This document shows, in pieces, positions 8,096-17,754 of a stretch of 64,000 nucleotides of DNA. A program made the position numbers and the translations under genes. This DNA comes from UBA2589 sp965223235 (GTDB lineage: Bacteria; Gemmatimonadota; Gemmatimonadetes; Longimicrobiales; Gaopeijiaceae). A model generated the notes under the pieces. It had not been told where the DNA came from. It saw only the letters and a list, made by a program, of their open reading frames with translations, and ran no database searches. The DNA is taken from assembly GCA_965223235.1 (NCBI GenBank), contig CBDCVV010000021.1:558001-622000 (forward strand), in the 5' to 3' direction. The stretch's first letter is position 1, and each line of letters opens with the position of its first letter.

Positions 8096-9090
8096 TACGG
8101 CTTCGAGCCTCCCCAATGGTCGAAGCCGCCTCGGAGCCGTCGTGGCTCTTCTCCGCCCTCATGGAGCCACACCCCCTCACCGTGCGCGACCGTGCCCACC
8201 CGTGTGAGACGGACACCGAAGCGACTCGCGAAGTAGTCGACGTCGACGACGCCTGGGTCCGATACGAAGCAGAGCTCGTAGTCCTCACCGCCGAAGAGGG
8301 CGAGGTCGAGCGCCTCAGAGGCTCCGTGATCGTCCACGATGTGAGGGGCGACCGGAACTCGGTCGGCCTCCAGGTGAGCGGCAACGCCTGAGGCGGCTGC
8401 GATGTGGCCTATGTCGCCCGCCAACCCGTCCGACAGATCGATCATGGCGTCGACGATCTCGTGCTCGACGAGGGCGAGTGCGACGTCGACACGGAGAGCG
8501 GGAGCGACGAAGGCGCTCCTGAACTCCGGACGGGGTTCTGATCCGCCCTCCCAGGCGCGAACCGCCGCTGCTGCCCCTCCTAGCGCTCCGGTGACCCAAA
8601 TCTCATCGCCGGGCTCGGCACCGGTCCGTTGCACTGGAGACTCGACTCGACCCATCGCGACGACATCGATGACCAAACTGCCGGTCGATCTCGAGACGTC
8701 TCCACCGACAACACACGCACGACTCTTCGAAGCCGCCGACTGGACGCCGCGGCTCAGGGCGGCGAGGTCCACGCCCTCGACGGGAGCCGCGACCGACAAG
8801 AGGAGCGCGACAGGCGTGGCCGCCATCGCGGCGATGTCCGAGATCGCGGCGAGCGCGGCCCGGTGGCCTACCTCCTCGTCTGACATCCAGGAACGGCGAA
8901 AGTGGACATCCTCGACGGCCATGTCGGTGCACACGACCCACCCTCCTTCCAAGACCGCTGCGTCGTCACCAGGCCCGACACGCACCTCTCGGGACAGGGG
9001 ATGGTCGGCGCACATCGATCGGATGAGGTCAAACTCCCGCCCAGGGCCCAGTTGGGGCCCGCGCGGCGCGTTAGTAGGCAGCGTCGGCAT
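8095..9090 (-). CDS. thiL: thiamine-monophosphate kinase
   Basis: Phosphorylates thiamine monophosphate to thiamine pyrophosphate, the last step of the pathway. The 331-residue AIRS-fold protein has the N-terminal EFDLIRSM, VGPGDDAAVLEGG (Mg/ATP site), TDMAVEDVHFRRSWMSDEEVGHRA and IDLSDGLAGDIGHIA motifs, and FGGEDYELCF near residue 270. The start overlaps the nnr reading frame by 20 bp and the stop is coupled to plsC. No TPP riboswitch is visible in front of it. Confidence 0.94.
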   Translation of the reverse strand: MPTLPTNAPRGPQLGPGREFDLIRSMCADHPLSREVRVGPGDDAAVLEGGWVVCTDMAVEDVHFRRSWMSDEEVGHRAALAAISDIAAMAATPVALLLSVAAPVEGVDLAALSRGVQSAASKSRACVVGGDVSRSTGSLVIDVVAMGRVESPVQRTGAEPGDEIWVTGALGGAAAAVRAWEGGSEPRPEFRSAFVAPALRVDVALALVEHEIVDAMIDLSDGLAGDIGHIAAASGVAAHLEADRVPVAPHIVDDHGASEALDLALFGGEDYELCFVSDPGVVDVDYFASRFGVRLTRVGTVAHGEGVWLHEGGEEPRRLRGGFDHWGGSKP

Positions 9091-10708
9091 CGAAGATCAC
9101 GAACGGTAGGTCGAGGTCAGTCTCAGGGACGGGCGCCTCCATGCGGGCATCGGGGATCCATCTGAGGACATCGCTCGGGATCAAACCCGCTCCCCGGCCC
9201 GCGATCCGAGCCGCGCGCCCGCTAAGATACAACCCTGCCGAAGCGGCGACGTCGGGTGCGAGGCCCTGGGCCATCATCGTGCCGCAGACTCCCGCCAGTA
9301 CGTCTCCCATCCCCGCCACGGCGAGATCCGAAGAGCCCTGAGTGTCGAAGCGGGTCACCCCGGCCACCGAGGCGACGATCGACGGCGCGCCCTTGAGTAG
9401 CACCGCGCATCCGAAACGACGGGCCGCCTCCTTGGCGACGGAGGGCGTGGTCTCGACCCCGACGCTCCGTCCAAGGAGCCTGCGCATCTCCCCCAGATGG
9501 GGCGTGATCACCAGCGGACGGTCGCGAGCGAAGTCAGCGAGATCGAACAGCCCGGCGCTGCAAAGGTTCAGGGCGTCTGCATCGAGAAGGGTCGGCACCT
9601 CCCTCGCTCGTGCCAAGGCGCGCATGAGCGCAACGGCCCAATCGTCGGTGCCGAGCCCGGGCCCCACCACGACCGCATCGCTCTCTTCCGCAGCTCCGCG
9701 GAGCGCAGCCTCATCCGGGGGCACGAGAATCGCCTCGGGGAGGCTCGCGTGAATCGCGTCTCGGTGCGCGTCGGCGGTACAGACGCGGACGAGCCCGGCC
9801 CCGGAAGCGAAGCCGGCACGAGCCGCCAAAATCGCCGCGCCGGCCATGCCCGGGCCGCCGCCTACGACGAGAAGTTGTCCCTCGGCCTTCTTGTGCGTGT
9901 CGACACCCCGAGTCGGCACGACCTCTCGGGCCCAGGCAGGGGTTGCGAGGAGGGCAGATGCATCGTCCTTCCCGATCGGTGGGAAGCCGATCTCGACCGC
10001 GATATGTCGCCCAACCCACCGTCGACCGGGTTGAAGGAGTGCTCCCACCTTCGGAGCTCCGAACGCAACCGTCGTGTCCGCCCGCACGGCCGAGGCTGGC
10101 ACCTCACCCGTCGAAGCGTCGACTCCCGATGGCACGTCCAACGCCACGACGGCAGCCGAGCTCTCGTTCAAGAGCTCAATGGCGTGCGCGAAGGGCGCCC
10201 GAGGTGCCCCTCGCGCACCCGTCCCGAGCATCCCGTCCAAAACCACGACGTTCTCCGACGACTCCGTCAGCTCGCGCAGTGATTCGACGCCGGGGAGCCA
10301 ATCGAGCTCCCAACCGTGCAGTAGTGGGTCGGCGGGGTCACGCGACCCGACAGCCAAAGCCCTCACCGGCGTTCCCCAGCTCGCTAAGGTCCGCAAGGCG
10401 ACGAGCGCATCGCCGCCGTTGTTTCCCGACCCGATGAGACCAACGGCGGGAGCCGGCCCATACAACCTTCGTACGACCGAGGCGACGCTTCGACCCGCGT
10501 TCTCCATCAAGACCGGCTGTGGTACGCCTACGTCCCGGATCGCGCGGTCGTCAAACGTCGATGCGGCCTCACCCGTCCACGCAGGACACCACGAAGGAGC
10601 GTACGGGCGTAGCGGGGGAGTCCAGCCCCGGCGGGCTATTTGTAGCTCTGGCCGATCTGACGCCCGAGCGTGATCTCCCCATTGTCGATACGGATGTTGA
10701 ATCCGCAC
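9071..10708 (-). CDS. nnr: bifunctional NAD(P)H-hydrate epimerase / ADP-dependent dehydratase
   Basis: Repairs damaged NADHX and NADPHX. The N-terminal YjeF-type epimerase domain carries LMENAGRSVA and GSGNNGGDALVA, and the VALDVPSGVDASTGEV motif. The C-terminal ribokinase-like dehydratase domain carries VVGGGPGMAGAAILAARA, VGPGLGTDDWA and GMGDVLAGVCG. The start is unresolved. No in-frame ATG, GTG or TTG lies between the end of the upstream small gene and the conserved LMENAGR. The coordinate given uses GTG 10708, inside the neighbour; TTG 10729 is the alternative. A one-base frameshift near 10570 would instead allow GTG 10592 or 10589. Confidence 0.87.
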   Translation of the reverse strand: MRIQHPYRQWGDHARASDRPELQIARRGWTPPLRPYAPSWCPAWTGEAASTFDDRAIRDVGVPQPVLMENAGRSVASVVRRLYGPAPAVGLIGSGNNGGDALVALRTLASWGTPVRALAVGSRDPADPLLHGWELDWLPGVESLRELTESSENVVVLDGMLGTGARGAPRAPFAHAIELLNESSAAVVALDVPSGVDASTGEVPASAVRADTTVAFGAPKVGALLQPGRRWVGRHIAVEIGFPPIGKDDASALLATPAWAREVVPTRGVDTHKKAEGQLLVVGGGPGMAGAAILAARAGFASGAGLVRVCTADAHRDAIHASLPEAILVPPDEAALRGAAEESDAVVVGPGLGTDDWAVALMRALARAREVPTLLDADALNLCSAGLFDLADFARDRPLVITPHLGEMRRLLGRSVGVETTPSVAKEAARRFGCAVLLKGAPSIVASVAGVTRFDTQGSSDLAVAGMGDVLAGVCGTMMAQGLAPDVAASAGLYLSGRAARIAGRGAGLIPSDVLRWIPDARMEAPVPETDLDLPFVIFDADAAY

Positions 10709-10833
10709 TCCGGATTGGAGCAGACCCAAGCCTTGTACCGGATGGGGGCCCCATCGCGTCCGTAGTCCGACAGCGGAAGTAAGATCCCCCCGTCACATTT
10801 TTGGCATGCGGGAAAACCGTGATCTGCCGCCAT
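10636..10833 (-). CDS. small zinc-ribbon-like protein, 65 residues
   Basis: I cannot name a family. The protein has two cysteine pairs, CQKC near residue 9 and CSNPEC near residue 36, which could bind one zinc ion as a ribbon. The C-terminus is FNIRIDNGEITLGRQIGQ. A longer frame exists upstream, but GGGAGGGG stands 6 bases before the ATG at 10833, which places the start there. The ATG at 10839 would sit directly against the ribosome site. It lies between the next small conserved gene and nnr. A nucleic-acid or protein adaptor role is possible but not shown. Confidence 0.72.
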   Translation of the reverse strand: MAADHGFPACQKCDGGILLPLSDYGRDGAPIRYKAWVCSNPECGFNIRIDNGEITLGRQIGQSYK

Positions 10834-10937
10834 ATCCATCCCCTCCCGTGGGCGTCGTGACAGCTTGCGCCGTCGGTTGGCCCGGCCCAGCCGGGCGTGT
10901 CTTGGTTGTGTGTGGTGCGCAGCTACGCACCCCGTTC

Positions 10938-11315
10938 TCAGAAGCGAGCCCAAGGGTAGTTCGTCTCGAACACCTCTTCGAAGTCGAACACGTCGCGGAA
11001 GTCCTCCGGTTGGTCCTCATCCTCTTTCACGAGAATGCCATGTTCGACCATCGCGAAGACCACGCGACCCACATCTTCGGTGCCGTGGATACCCCAGTGC
11101 TCCAATACGGTCTTGGCGAGGAGTCCGTATTGTCCTATCGCCAGCTCTCGAACGCCTTCGGTGAGTTCGCGCCCCGAGATATGACGGGGTTCATCGAGAG
11201 ATCTGACTACGGAATGCAACGCCGTCATGACGAACTCGTAGCTACGCGGATGGAACCTAGGGTTCCGCTCCCGCAGCTCTTCGAGCACCGCCTCTTGGAA
11301 TTGAAGTCCGTTCAT
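10938..11315 (-). CDS. conserved hypothetical protein, Minf_1886-like
   Basis: A 125-residue soluble helical protein resembling the uncharacterised Minf_1886 family. The alignment is from memory of that family's motifs: FVMTALHSVVRSL, HISGRELTEGVRELAIGQYG, the TVLEHWGI block and a C-terminal DFRDVFDFEEVF. The longer frame starting at 11393 runs back toward glyA, and MNGLQFQEAVLEEL at 11315 matches the family start better. Function unknown. It sits just downstream of glyA. Confidence 0.75.
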   Translation of the reverse strand: MNGLQFQEAVLEELRERNPRFHPRSYEFVMTALHSVVRSLDEPRHISGRELTEGVRELAIGQYGLLAKTVLEHWGIHGTEDVGRVVFAMVEHGILVKEDEDQPEDFRDVFDFEEVFETNYPWARF

Positions 11316-11347
11316 GCGCGGAATGTGCCTAACGCACGGGCCGTTCG

Positions 11348-12607
<1,260 letters not shown>

Positions 12608-12635
12608 CGTCACACCTCCCCTCGAGACGGGCGCC

Positions 12636-13691
12636 TCACCAGGACCGCTGCAGGTGCCGAGCCTCCATGATACGCCGTTCAGCCTCTCCCTTCGCAGCCG
12701 TGTGCGTCCCGATCCCTTTGGATTCGGCCAACTCGAAGATTCGCAGAAGGGTGTTGTAAATGTCGCCGGCTTTCCGCTTGCTCCGCTCGGCTGACCACGA
12801 GTGAATCTCGCCGTACACGTTGATCAGTCCGCCGGCATTGATCACGTAGTCCGGGGCATAGAGGATGCCCCGCTCGGTGAGCGCTGGCCCGTGGATCGTG
12901 CCACGCGCGAGCTGATTGTTGGCGGCTCCGGCGATGATGTCGAACTTCAGCCGGTCGATGGTATCGTCGTTGACGACCGCTCCGAGTGCGCACGGGGCAT
13001 ACACGTCGGCGTCTACGTCGGCCACCTCATCCGGAGCCACCACGGCCGCTCCGAAGTCGTCGACCACCCTTTGGATGCGATCCTGGTCGATGTCCGTGAC
13101 CGTGAGCTTCGCGCCCTCCTTCGCAAGGTCTTCACACAGGTAGTACCCGACGTTGCCGACACCTTGGACGACGATGTGCTTTCCGTCGAGCGAGTCGTCG
13201 CCATACCGATGCGCTGCGCTCGCCTTGATCCCCTGATAAACGCCGTAGGCGGTAACCGGCGACGGGTCGCCGGAGCGACCGATCAGTCCGACGACGTGCT
13301 CGGTTTCCATGTGGACGAACTCCATGTCGTCCGGCGACGTCCCGACGTCCTCGGCGGTGATGTACCGGCCACCGAGAGACTCCACGGCTCGGCCGTGTGC
13401 CCGGAAGATCATCTCGCGGTCTTTGGTCTTGTTGTCACCCCAGATCACCGACTTTCCGCCACCCAGGTTGAGGCCGGTGATCGCCGCTTTGTACGACATC
13501 CCACGTGACAGTCGGAGGGCGTCGATAACCGCCTCCTGCTCGGTGTCGTAGTTCCAGAACCGAGTCCCGCCCAGGGCCGGTCCAAGCGTCGAATCGTGAA
13601 TCGCGATGATGCCACGATATCCGAGCTGGGGGTCGTTCCAGAACACGAGCTGTTCGTGGTCGCGCTCAGACATCCGTTCGAAGTTTTCCAT
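12636..13691 (-). CDS. leucine dehydrogenase (Glu/Leu/Phe/Val dehydrogenase family)
   Basis: NAD-dependent oxidative deamination of branched-chain amino acids to 2-oxo acids. The 351-residue length fits leucine/valine dehydrogenases rather than the longer glutamate dehydrogenases. Visible features are GPALGGTRFW, the catalytic-lysine stretch LNLGGGKSVIWGD, TAEDVGTSPDDM and the Rossmann motif VVQGVGNVGYYL. AGGG lies 6 bases before ATG 13691; ATG 13697 directly abuts it. The acyl-CoA dehydrogenase, dehydrogenase and thiolase genes upstream in the same run suggest a branched-chain amino-acid or acyl-CoA degradation unit (inference). Confidence 0.88.
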   Translation of the reverse strand: MENFERMSERDHEQLVFWNDPQLGYRGIIAIHDSTLGPALGGTRFWNYDTEQEAVIDALRLSRGMSYKAAITGLNLGGGKSVIWGDNKTKDREMIFRAHGRAVESLGGRYITAEDVGTSPDDMEFVHMETEHVVGLIGRSGDPSPVTAYGVYQGIKASAAHRYGDDSLDGKHIVVQGVGNVGYYLCEDLAKEGAKLTVTDIDQDRIQRVVDDFGAAVVAPDEVADVDADVYAPCALGAVVNDDTIDRLKFDIIAGAANNQLARGTIHGPALTERGILYAPDYVINAGGLINVYGEIHSWSAERSKRKAGDIYNTLLRIFELAESKGIGTHTAAKGEAERRIMEARHLQRSW

Positions 13692-13703
13692 GCTCATCCC
13701 TAT

Positions 13704-14867
13704 CTATCGGTCATGGTCGCCGGCATCCCGTAGGATTTCGCCGGCAATCACCCGTCTCATGATTTCGTTAGTGCCCTCATAGATCTCTGTACCCTTCGCA
13801 TCGCGGAGCAACCGCTCCACAGGGTAGTGCCGCATGTACCCATATCCACCGTAAATCTGGATGGCCTCGTCGGCCGCAAACGTCGCCGCTTCCGAGGCCG
13901 CTAGCTTGGCCATGGCGGCGCACGCCGTGACCCCTTCGAGCCCGGTGCGCGCCCTATCCGAATCCCCCCACGCCTTAGCGGCGGCGTAGGCCAGTCCGCG
14001 CCCCCCGGCAAGCCGCTGAGCGGAGTCGGCGAGCTTGGCCTGAAGCGCCCCGAAGCGAGCGATCGGCGTTCCGAACTGCTCTCTCTCGAGTGCGTAGCGA
14101 GTGGCGTGCTCCAAGGCGGCTCGCCCCACACCCACCGCCTGGGCCGCGATCCCGATCCGCCCGAGATCCAAGGCCTCGAGTGCGTATTGTAGTCCGTGAT
14201 CTACCTCGCCGAGAAGACGATCAGCGGCGAGGTCGACACCGTCGAGCCCGACGGTGACCGTCTCGGAGGCGCGCAGCCCCATCGTCTTCTCGCGGGCGCC
14301 GACGGAGTACCCGGGATCATCCGGCGTAACCAGAAAAGCACTGAGGCCATCTTCGGAGGTACGTGCGAACACCACGACCACACCGGCTCGGCCTCCGTTC
14401 GTCACCCACCGCTTCTCGCCACTCAACCGCCATCCGCCGTCGGTAGCAGCCGCGACCGTGGCCACGGACGACGGGTCCGAGCCGGCTCCTGGCTCTGACA
14501 ACGCGAACGCTCCGATGCATGCCCCCGAGGCCATCTCAGACAACCAGTGGGACTTCTGCGCGTCCGTGCCATGACGTTGCAGGAGGTGAGCGACCGGACC
14601 GTTATGGATCGCAACTGTGAGCGCTACCGCGGCATCACCCCAGGCGAGCTCCTCCAGAACCGCAAGGTACGTCGCGGGCTCGAAACCCAACCCACCGAAG
14701 TCCTCGGCAATGAGCATCCCGAGAAAGCCGGTCTCTGCAAGCTTCGCGAAGACGCTCTCGTCGAGCTGGCGGGCCTCGTCCCAGGCGGCGGTGTGCGGCC
14801 TGAGCTCCGCCGTCGCGAATTCGCGGGCGAGCGACTGCAGCTCGAGCTGTTCTTCGTTCAATGCCAC
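13704..14867 (-). CDS. acyl-CoA dehydrogenase
   Basis: FAD enzyme that introduces the alpha-beta double bond in acyl-CoA and passes electrons to ETF. The 387-residue length matches the short/branched-chain group. Motifs include GAFALSEPGAGSDPSS, KRWVTNGGRAGV, EREQFGTPIARFGALQ and the C-terminal QIYGGYGYMRHYPVERLLRD. The catalytic Glu lies in IYEGTNEI, the position used by short- and branched-chain enzymes. No ETF genes are in the window. Substrate length cannot be read from sequence alone. Confidence 0.91.
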   Translation of the reverse strand: MALNEEQLELQSLAREFATAELRPHTAAWDEARQLDESVFAKLAETGFLGMLIAEDFGGLGFEPATYLAVLEELAWGDAAVALTVAIHNGPVAHLLQRHGTDAQKSHWLSEMASGACIGAFALSEPGAGSDPSSVATVAAATDGGWRLSGEKRWVTNGGRAGVVVVFARTSEDGLSAFLVTPDDPGYSVGAREKTMGLRASETVTVGLDGVDLAADRLLGEVDHGLQYALEALDLGRIGIAAQAVGVGRAALEHATRYALEREQFGTPIARFGALQAKLADSAQRLAGGRGLAYAAAKAWGDSDRARTGLEGVTACAAMAKLAASEAATFAADEAIQIYGGYGYMRHYPVERLLRDAKGTEIYEGTNEIMRRVIAGEILRDAGDHDR

Positions 14868-14930
14868 CTGGTCATCCTCGCCGTTCGTATGGATCGCTCA
14901 GGGCGAGTCGACCCTCTGTCACGAGCCCGC

Positions 14931-15785
14931 TCACGAATACTCGTAGAATCCGCGACCGCTCTTCCGCCCCAGCCATCCCGCAGCCACGTACTTCCTGAGG
15001 AGCGGGCATGGTCGATACCGATCATCGCCGAGCTCTCGGTGCAGCACTTCGAGAATGTTCAGGCAGGTGTCGAGTCCAATCAGATCCGCGAGGCCAAGTG
15101 GGCCCATCGGGTGATTCATTCCGAGCTTCATCACCGTGTCGATCGCCTCCGGCTCCGCCACACCTTCCATCAACGCAAAAACTGCTTCGTTGATCATCGG
15201 CATGAGAACTCGATTCGAGACGAAGCCCGGGAAATCGTTGACCTCGACCGGGGTCTTCCCGAGTTGCTCGGAAAGCTCGAAGACGGCGGCGGTCGTCTCG
15301 TCACTCGTCGCCAACCCCCGAATGACCTCGACCAACTTCATGACCGGCACCGGGTTCATGAAGTGCATCCCGATGACGTCGTGCGGGCGTTCGGTATGCG
15401 CGGCGATCTCGGTGATCGAGATGGACGACGTGTTCGAAGCGAGAATCGTACCGGGTGCGGCGGCCTGATCGAGGATCTCGAAGATCGTCTTCTTGAGCTC
15501 GGCGCGCTCCGGTACAGCCTCGACCACGATCCCCGCGCCTTCGATCCCGCTCTCGATGGACGTGGATACTTCGATCCGAGCCAACGTCTCATCACGTTGC
15601 GCTTGGGTGATGCGTTCCTTCTTCACCTGACGATCGAGGTTCTTCTCGATCGTCGAGACCGCAGCGCCGAGGGCATCCGTCGAGATATCGATGAGCGTAA
15701 CCGAGAGGCCGTGCTGAGCGCCGACATGGGCGATCCCGTTCCCCATGGTCCCCGCTCCGATGACGGCCAGCCGTTCGATACTCAT
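14931..15785 (-). CDS. 3-hydroxybutyryl-CoA / 3-hydroxyacyl-CoA dehydrogenase
   Basis: NAD-dependent oxidation of 3-hydroxyacyl-CoA to 3-oxoacyl-CoA, or the reverse in butyrate-type metabolism. The 284-residue protein starts with AVIGAGTMGNGIAHVGA (dinucleotide fold) and carries ASNTSSISITEIA, the catalytic-His segment GMHFMNPVPVMKLVE and NDFPGFVSNRVLMP. The frame extends 19 codons upstream, but MSIERLAVIGAG at 15785 is the family-like start. Thiolase and acyl-CoA dehydrogenase flank it, giving most of a beta-oxidation or reverse-oxidation set. No enoyl-CoA hydratase is seen here. Confidence 0.92.
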   Translation of the reverse strand: MSIERLAVIGAGTMGNGIAHVGAQHGLSVTLIDISTDALGAAVSTIEKNLDRQVKKERITQAQRDETLARIEVSTSIESGIEGAGIVVEAVPERAELKKTIFEILDQAAAPGTILASNTSSISITEIAAHTERPHDVIGMHFMNPVPVMKLVEVIRGLATSDETTAAVFELSEQLGKTPVEVNDFPGFVSNRVLMPMINEAVFALMEGVAEPEAIDTVMKLGMNHPMGPLGLADLIGLDTCLNILEVLHRELGDDRYRPCPLLRKYVAAGWLGRKSGRGFYEYS

Positions 15786-15816
15786 GCCCGCAGCCTGCGC
15801 GTCCGAGTCACCACGT

Positions 15817-16383
15817 TCACGAACGCGACCGGCGCCATGCACTCACAGCGAAGAAAGCAAAAGCGATCTTAACGGCATCACCCACGAGGAACGGGAGCGT
15901 GCCCAGGGCGAGCGCGGCGACGAGACCTTCGCCGTTGAGTGCCGCGAGCTGCGCCACACCGCCCGCGTGCATCACCGCTGTCCCGACGAGTAGGCCGAGG
16001 AAGAGACGCCACGCCACATCGGTCTTTCCGGCGAGGCTACCGGCGACGAACGCCGCAGCAGGCGCAGCCAGCAAATATCCTCCCGTCGGACCCAGCAGCC
16101 ACACCAACCCCGTGCCGCCGTTAGAGAACACCGGCGCTCCCAACGCCCCGACCGTGACATACGCGGCCATGGAGATGGCGCCCGCACGGGCACCCAAGAT
16201 CACGCCCGCGAGCACGACGATGAGCGGCTGCATCGTCACCGGGACGGGGGTGAACGGGAGCGGGACCGCCACCTGCGCGGCAAACGCGGCCGCGACGGCA
16301 AAGGCTACGACCCCGACGGCCGTGCGGCCGCGTCCTTCGTCCAGAAAGGCATCCCACGTTCGTGTGGAGGGCATCGTGCTCAT
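15817..16383 (-). CDS. bioY: biotin transporter BioY
   Basis: Substrate-binding membrane subunit of an ECF-type biotin transporter, 188 residues. Five or six hydrophobic helices are visible. The family motif around VAVPLPFTPVPVTMQPLIVVLAG and the GPTGGYLLAAPAAAFVAG segment are diagnostic. No ECF ATPase or BioN partner is adjacent, so it either shares a module from elsewhere or works alone, as some BioY proteins do. It sits inside the acyl-CoA block. The biotin-dependent accBC genes are also in this window. Confidence 0.92.
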   Translation of the reverse strand: MSTMPSTRTWDAFLDEGRGRTAVGVVAFAVAAAFAAQVAVPLPFTPVPVTMQPLIVVLAGVILGARAGAISMAAYVTVGALGAPVFSNGGTGLVWLLGPTGGYLLAAPAAAFVAGSLAGKTDVAWRLFLGLLVGTAVMHAGGVAQLAALNGEGLVAALALGTLPFLVGDAVKIAFAFFAVSAWRRSRS

Positions 16384-16454
16384 TCGAAAGCTCGTCTGTG
16401 TGTGATAATTGGACGGCCCCTGGCCGCCGACGTCACTTCTAAACCTGCTCGGAC

Positions 16455-17669
16455 CTACACCTTCTCTACGGAAAGGGCGACGGCGTTACCACCACCGAGG
16501 CACAACGTGGCGAGTCCGGTTCCAACTCCACGGTGTTCCATCGCACTCAGAAGGGTCACGAGGATCCGGGTCCCCGAGGCGCCGATCGGATGACCCAGCG
16601 CAACGGCTCCCCCGTGCACGTTCACAGCGTCCTCGTCCATCCCGAGAGCGCGCATATCCGCCAGCGCCTGCACCGCGAACGCTTCATTGACCTCGAAGAG
16701 TCCGTAGTCCCCGATCTCCTTCCCTTCCTTGGCCATCAGGTTGTTCACCGCCGCGATCGGAGCGAAGAAGAGATCCTGAGGTTCGGTTGCCCCGGAAGCG
16801 TACGCCGAAATGACCGCGTCGACCGCGAGTCCGTGCGCCTGTGCGTACTCGAGAGAGGTGACCACAACGGACGCTGCCCCGTCGTTTAGGCCGGGGGCGT
16901 TGCCCGCGGTGACCACGTGCTCCTCGATCTCGTCTGGGGCGTCGCGCACGAAGGCGGGGCGGAGTCGGGCGAGCGCCTCGACAGAGGTGTCGGCACGAGG
17001 CGACTCATCTCCCTCGACCACGTTCACACCCTTACGCGTCTTCACTTCGACCGGGACGATCTCATCCCGGAAGCGGCCACCCTCGGCTGCCGCGATCGCC
17101 TTCTGGTGCGACCGAAGTGAGAAGGCATCCGCGTCTTCTCGCGAGACTCCGGCTTTGGCCGCCGTGTACTCCGCGTGCCCGCCCATGTGGCACGACCCGA
17201 AGGAGCACCACAAGCCGTCATGGATGAGGCCGTCTTCCATCTTCTGGTTGCCGAACTTCACGCCGCCCCTCATGCCGCGAACGTAGTAGGGCACGTTGGA
17301 CATCGACTCCATGCCTCCGGCGAGAACGACACGGTTGTCGCCGGCGCGGATCGATTGGGCGGCGAGCATGACCGCCTTCAGTCCCGAGCCACAGACCTTG
17401 TTCACGGTGACCGCGGGGACCGTGGCGGGGATTCCTCCATTCACGCCCGCTTGGCGCGCCGGAGCTTGTCCGGCACCTGCCGTCACCACGTTGCCCATGA
17501 TCACCTCATCGACGTCGTGCACGTCGATCCCCGACCGCTCTGTGGCGGCACGCACGGCGATCGCGCCCAAATCGGGAGCGGAAAACGAGCTCAGTCCTCC
17601 CATGAAGCGCCCAATGGGCGTCCGCGCCCCTCCCTTCAGGATGACGGCGGTACGTGATGCATCACTCAT
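16455..17669 (-). CDS. acetyl-CoA acetyltransferase (thiolase)
   Basis: Condenses two acetyl-CoA to acetoacetyl-CoA or cleaves 3-oxoacyl-CoA. The 404-residue protein has the nucleophilic cysteine in NKVCGSGLKAVMLAAQS, the GGMESMSNVPYY loop, NEAFAVQALADMRAL, the histidine motif GGAVALGHPIGASG and the second catalytic cysteine in CLGGGNAVAL. It is the first gene of a run continuing to bioY and the hydroxyacyl-CoA dehydrogenase. Biosynthetic (PhaA/AtoB-like) and degradative roles are both possible. Confidence 0.92.
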   Translation of the reverse strand: MSDASRTAVILKGGARTPIGRFMGGLSSFSAPDLGAIAVRAATERSGIDVHDVDEVIMGNVVTAGAGQAPARQAGVNGGIPATVPAVTVNKVCGSGLKAVMLAAQSIRAGDNRVVLAGGMESMSNVPYYVRGMRGGVKFGNQKMEDGLIHDGLWCSFGSCHMGGHAEYTAAKAGVSREDADAFSLRSHQKAIAAAEGGRFRDEIVPVEVKTRKGVNVVEGDESPRADTSVEALARLRPAFVRDAPDEIEEHVVTAGNAPGLNDGAASVVVTSLEYAQAHGLAVDAVISAYASGATEPQDLFFAPIAAVNNLMAKEGKEIGDYGLFEVNEAFAVQALADMRALGMDEDAVNVHGGAVALGHPIGASGTRILVTLLSAMEHRGVGTGLATLCLGGGNAVALSVEKV

Positions 17670-17754
17670 CTATGTCCAACCCCTTTCGAACTCACGTTGG
17701 CAGCCTTTCAAGATACCAATAATACGAGGGGCGGTCATGCTTCCTGTGCCCTCT

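Noticed and set aside
8096..8116. Longer plsC start at 8116
   Set aside because: The ATG at 8095 forms a TAATG junction with thiL and fits the family's N-terminus better.
14547..15872. 441-residue plus-strand ORF opposite the acyl-CoA dehydrogenases
   Set aside because: Antisense to two genes with full catalytic motifs, Arg/His-rich and without recognisable domains.
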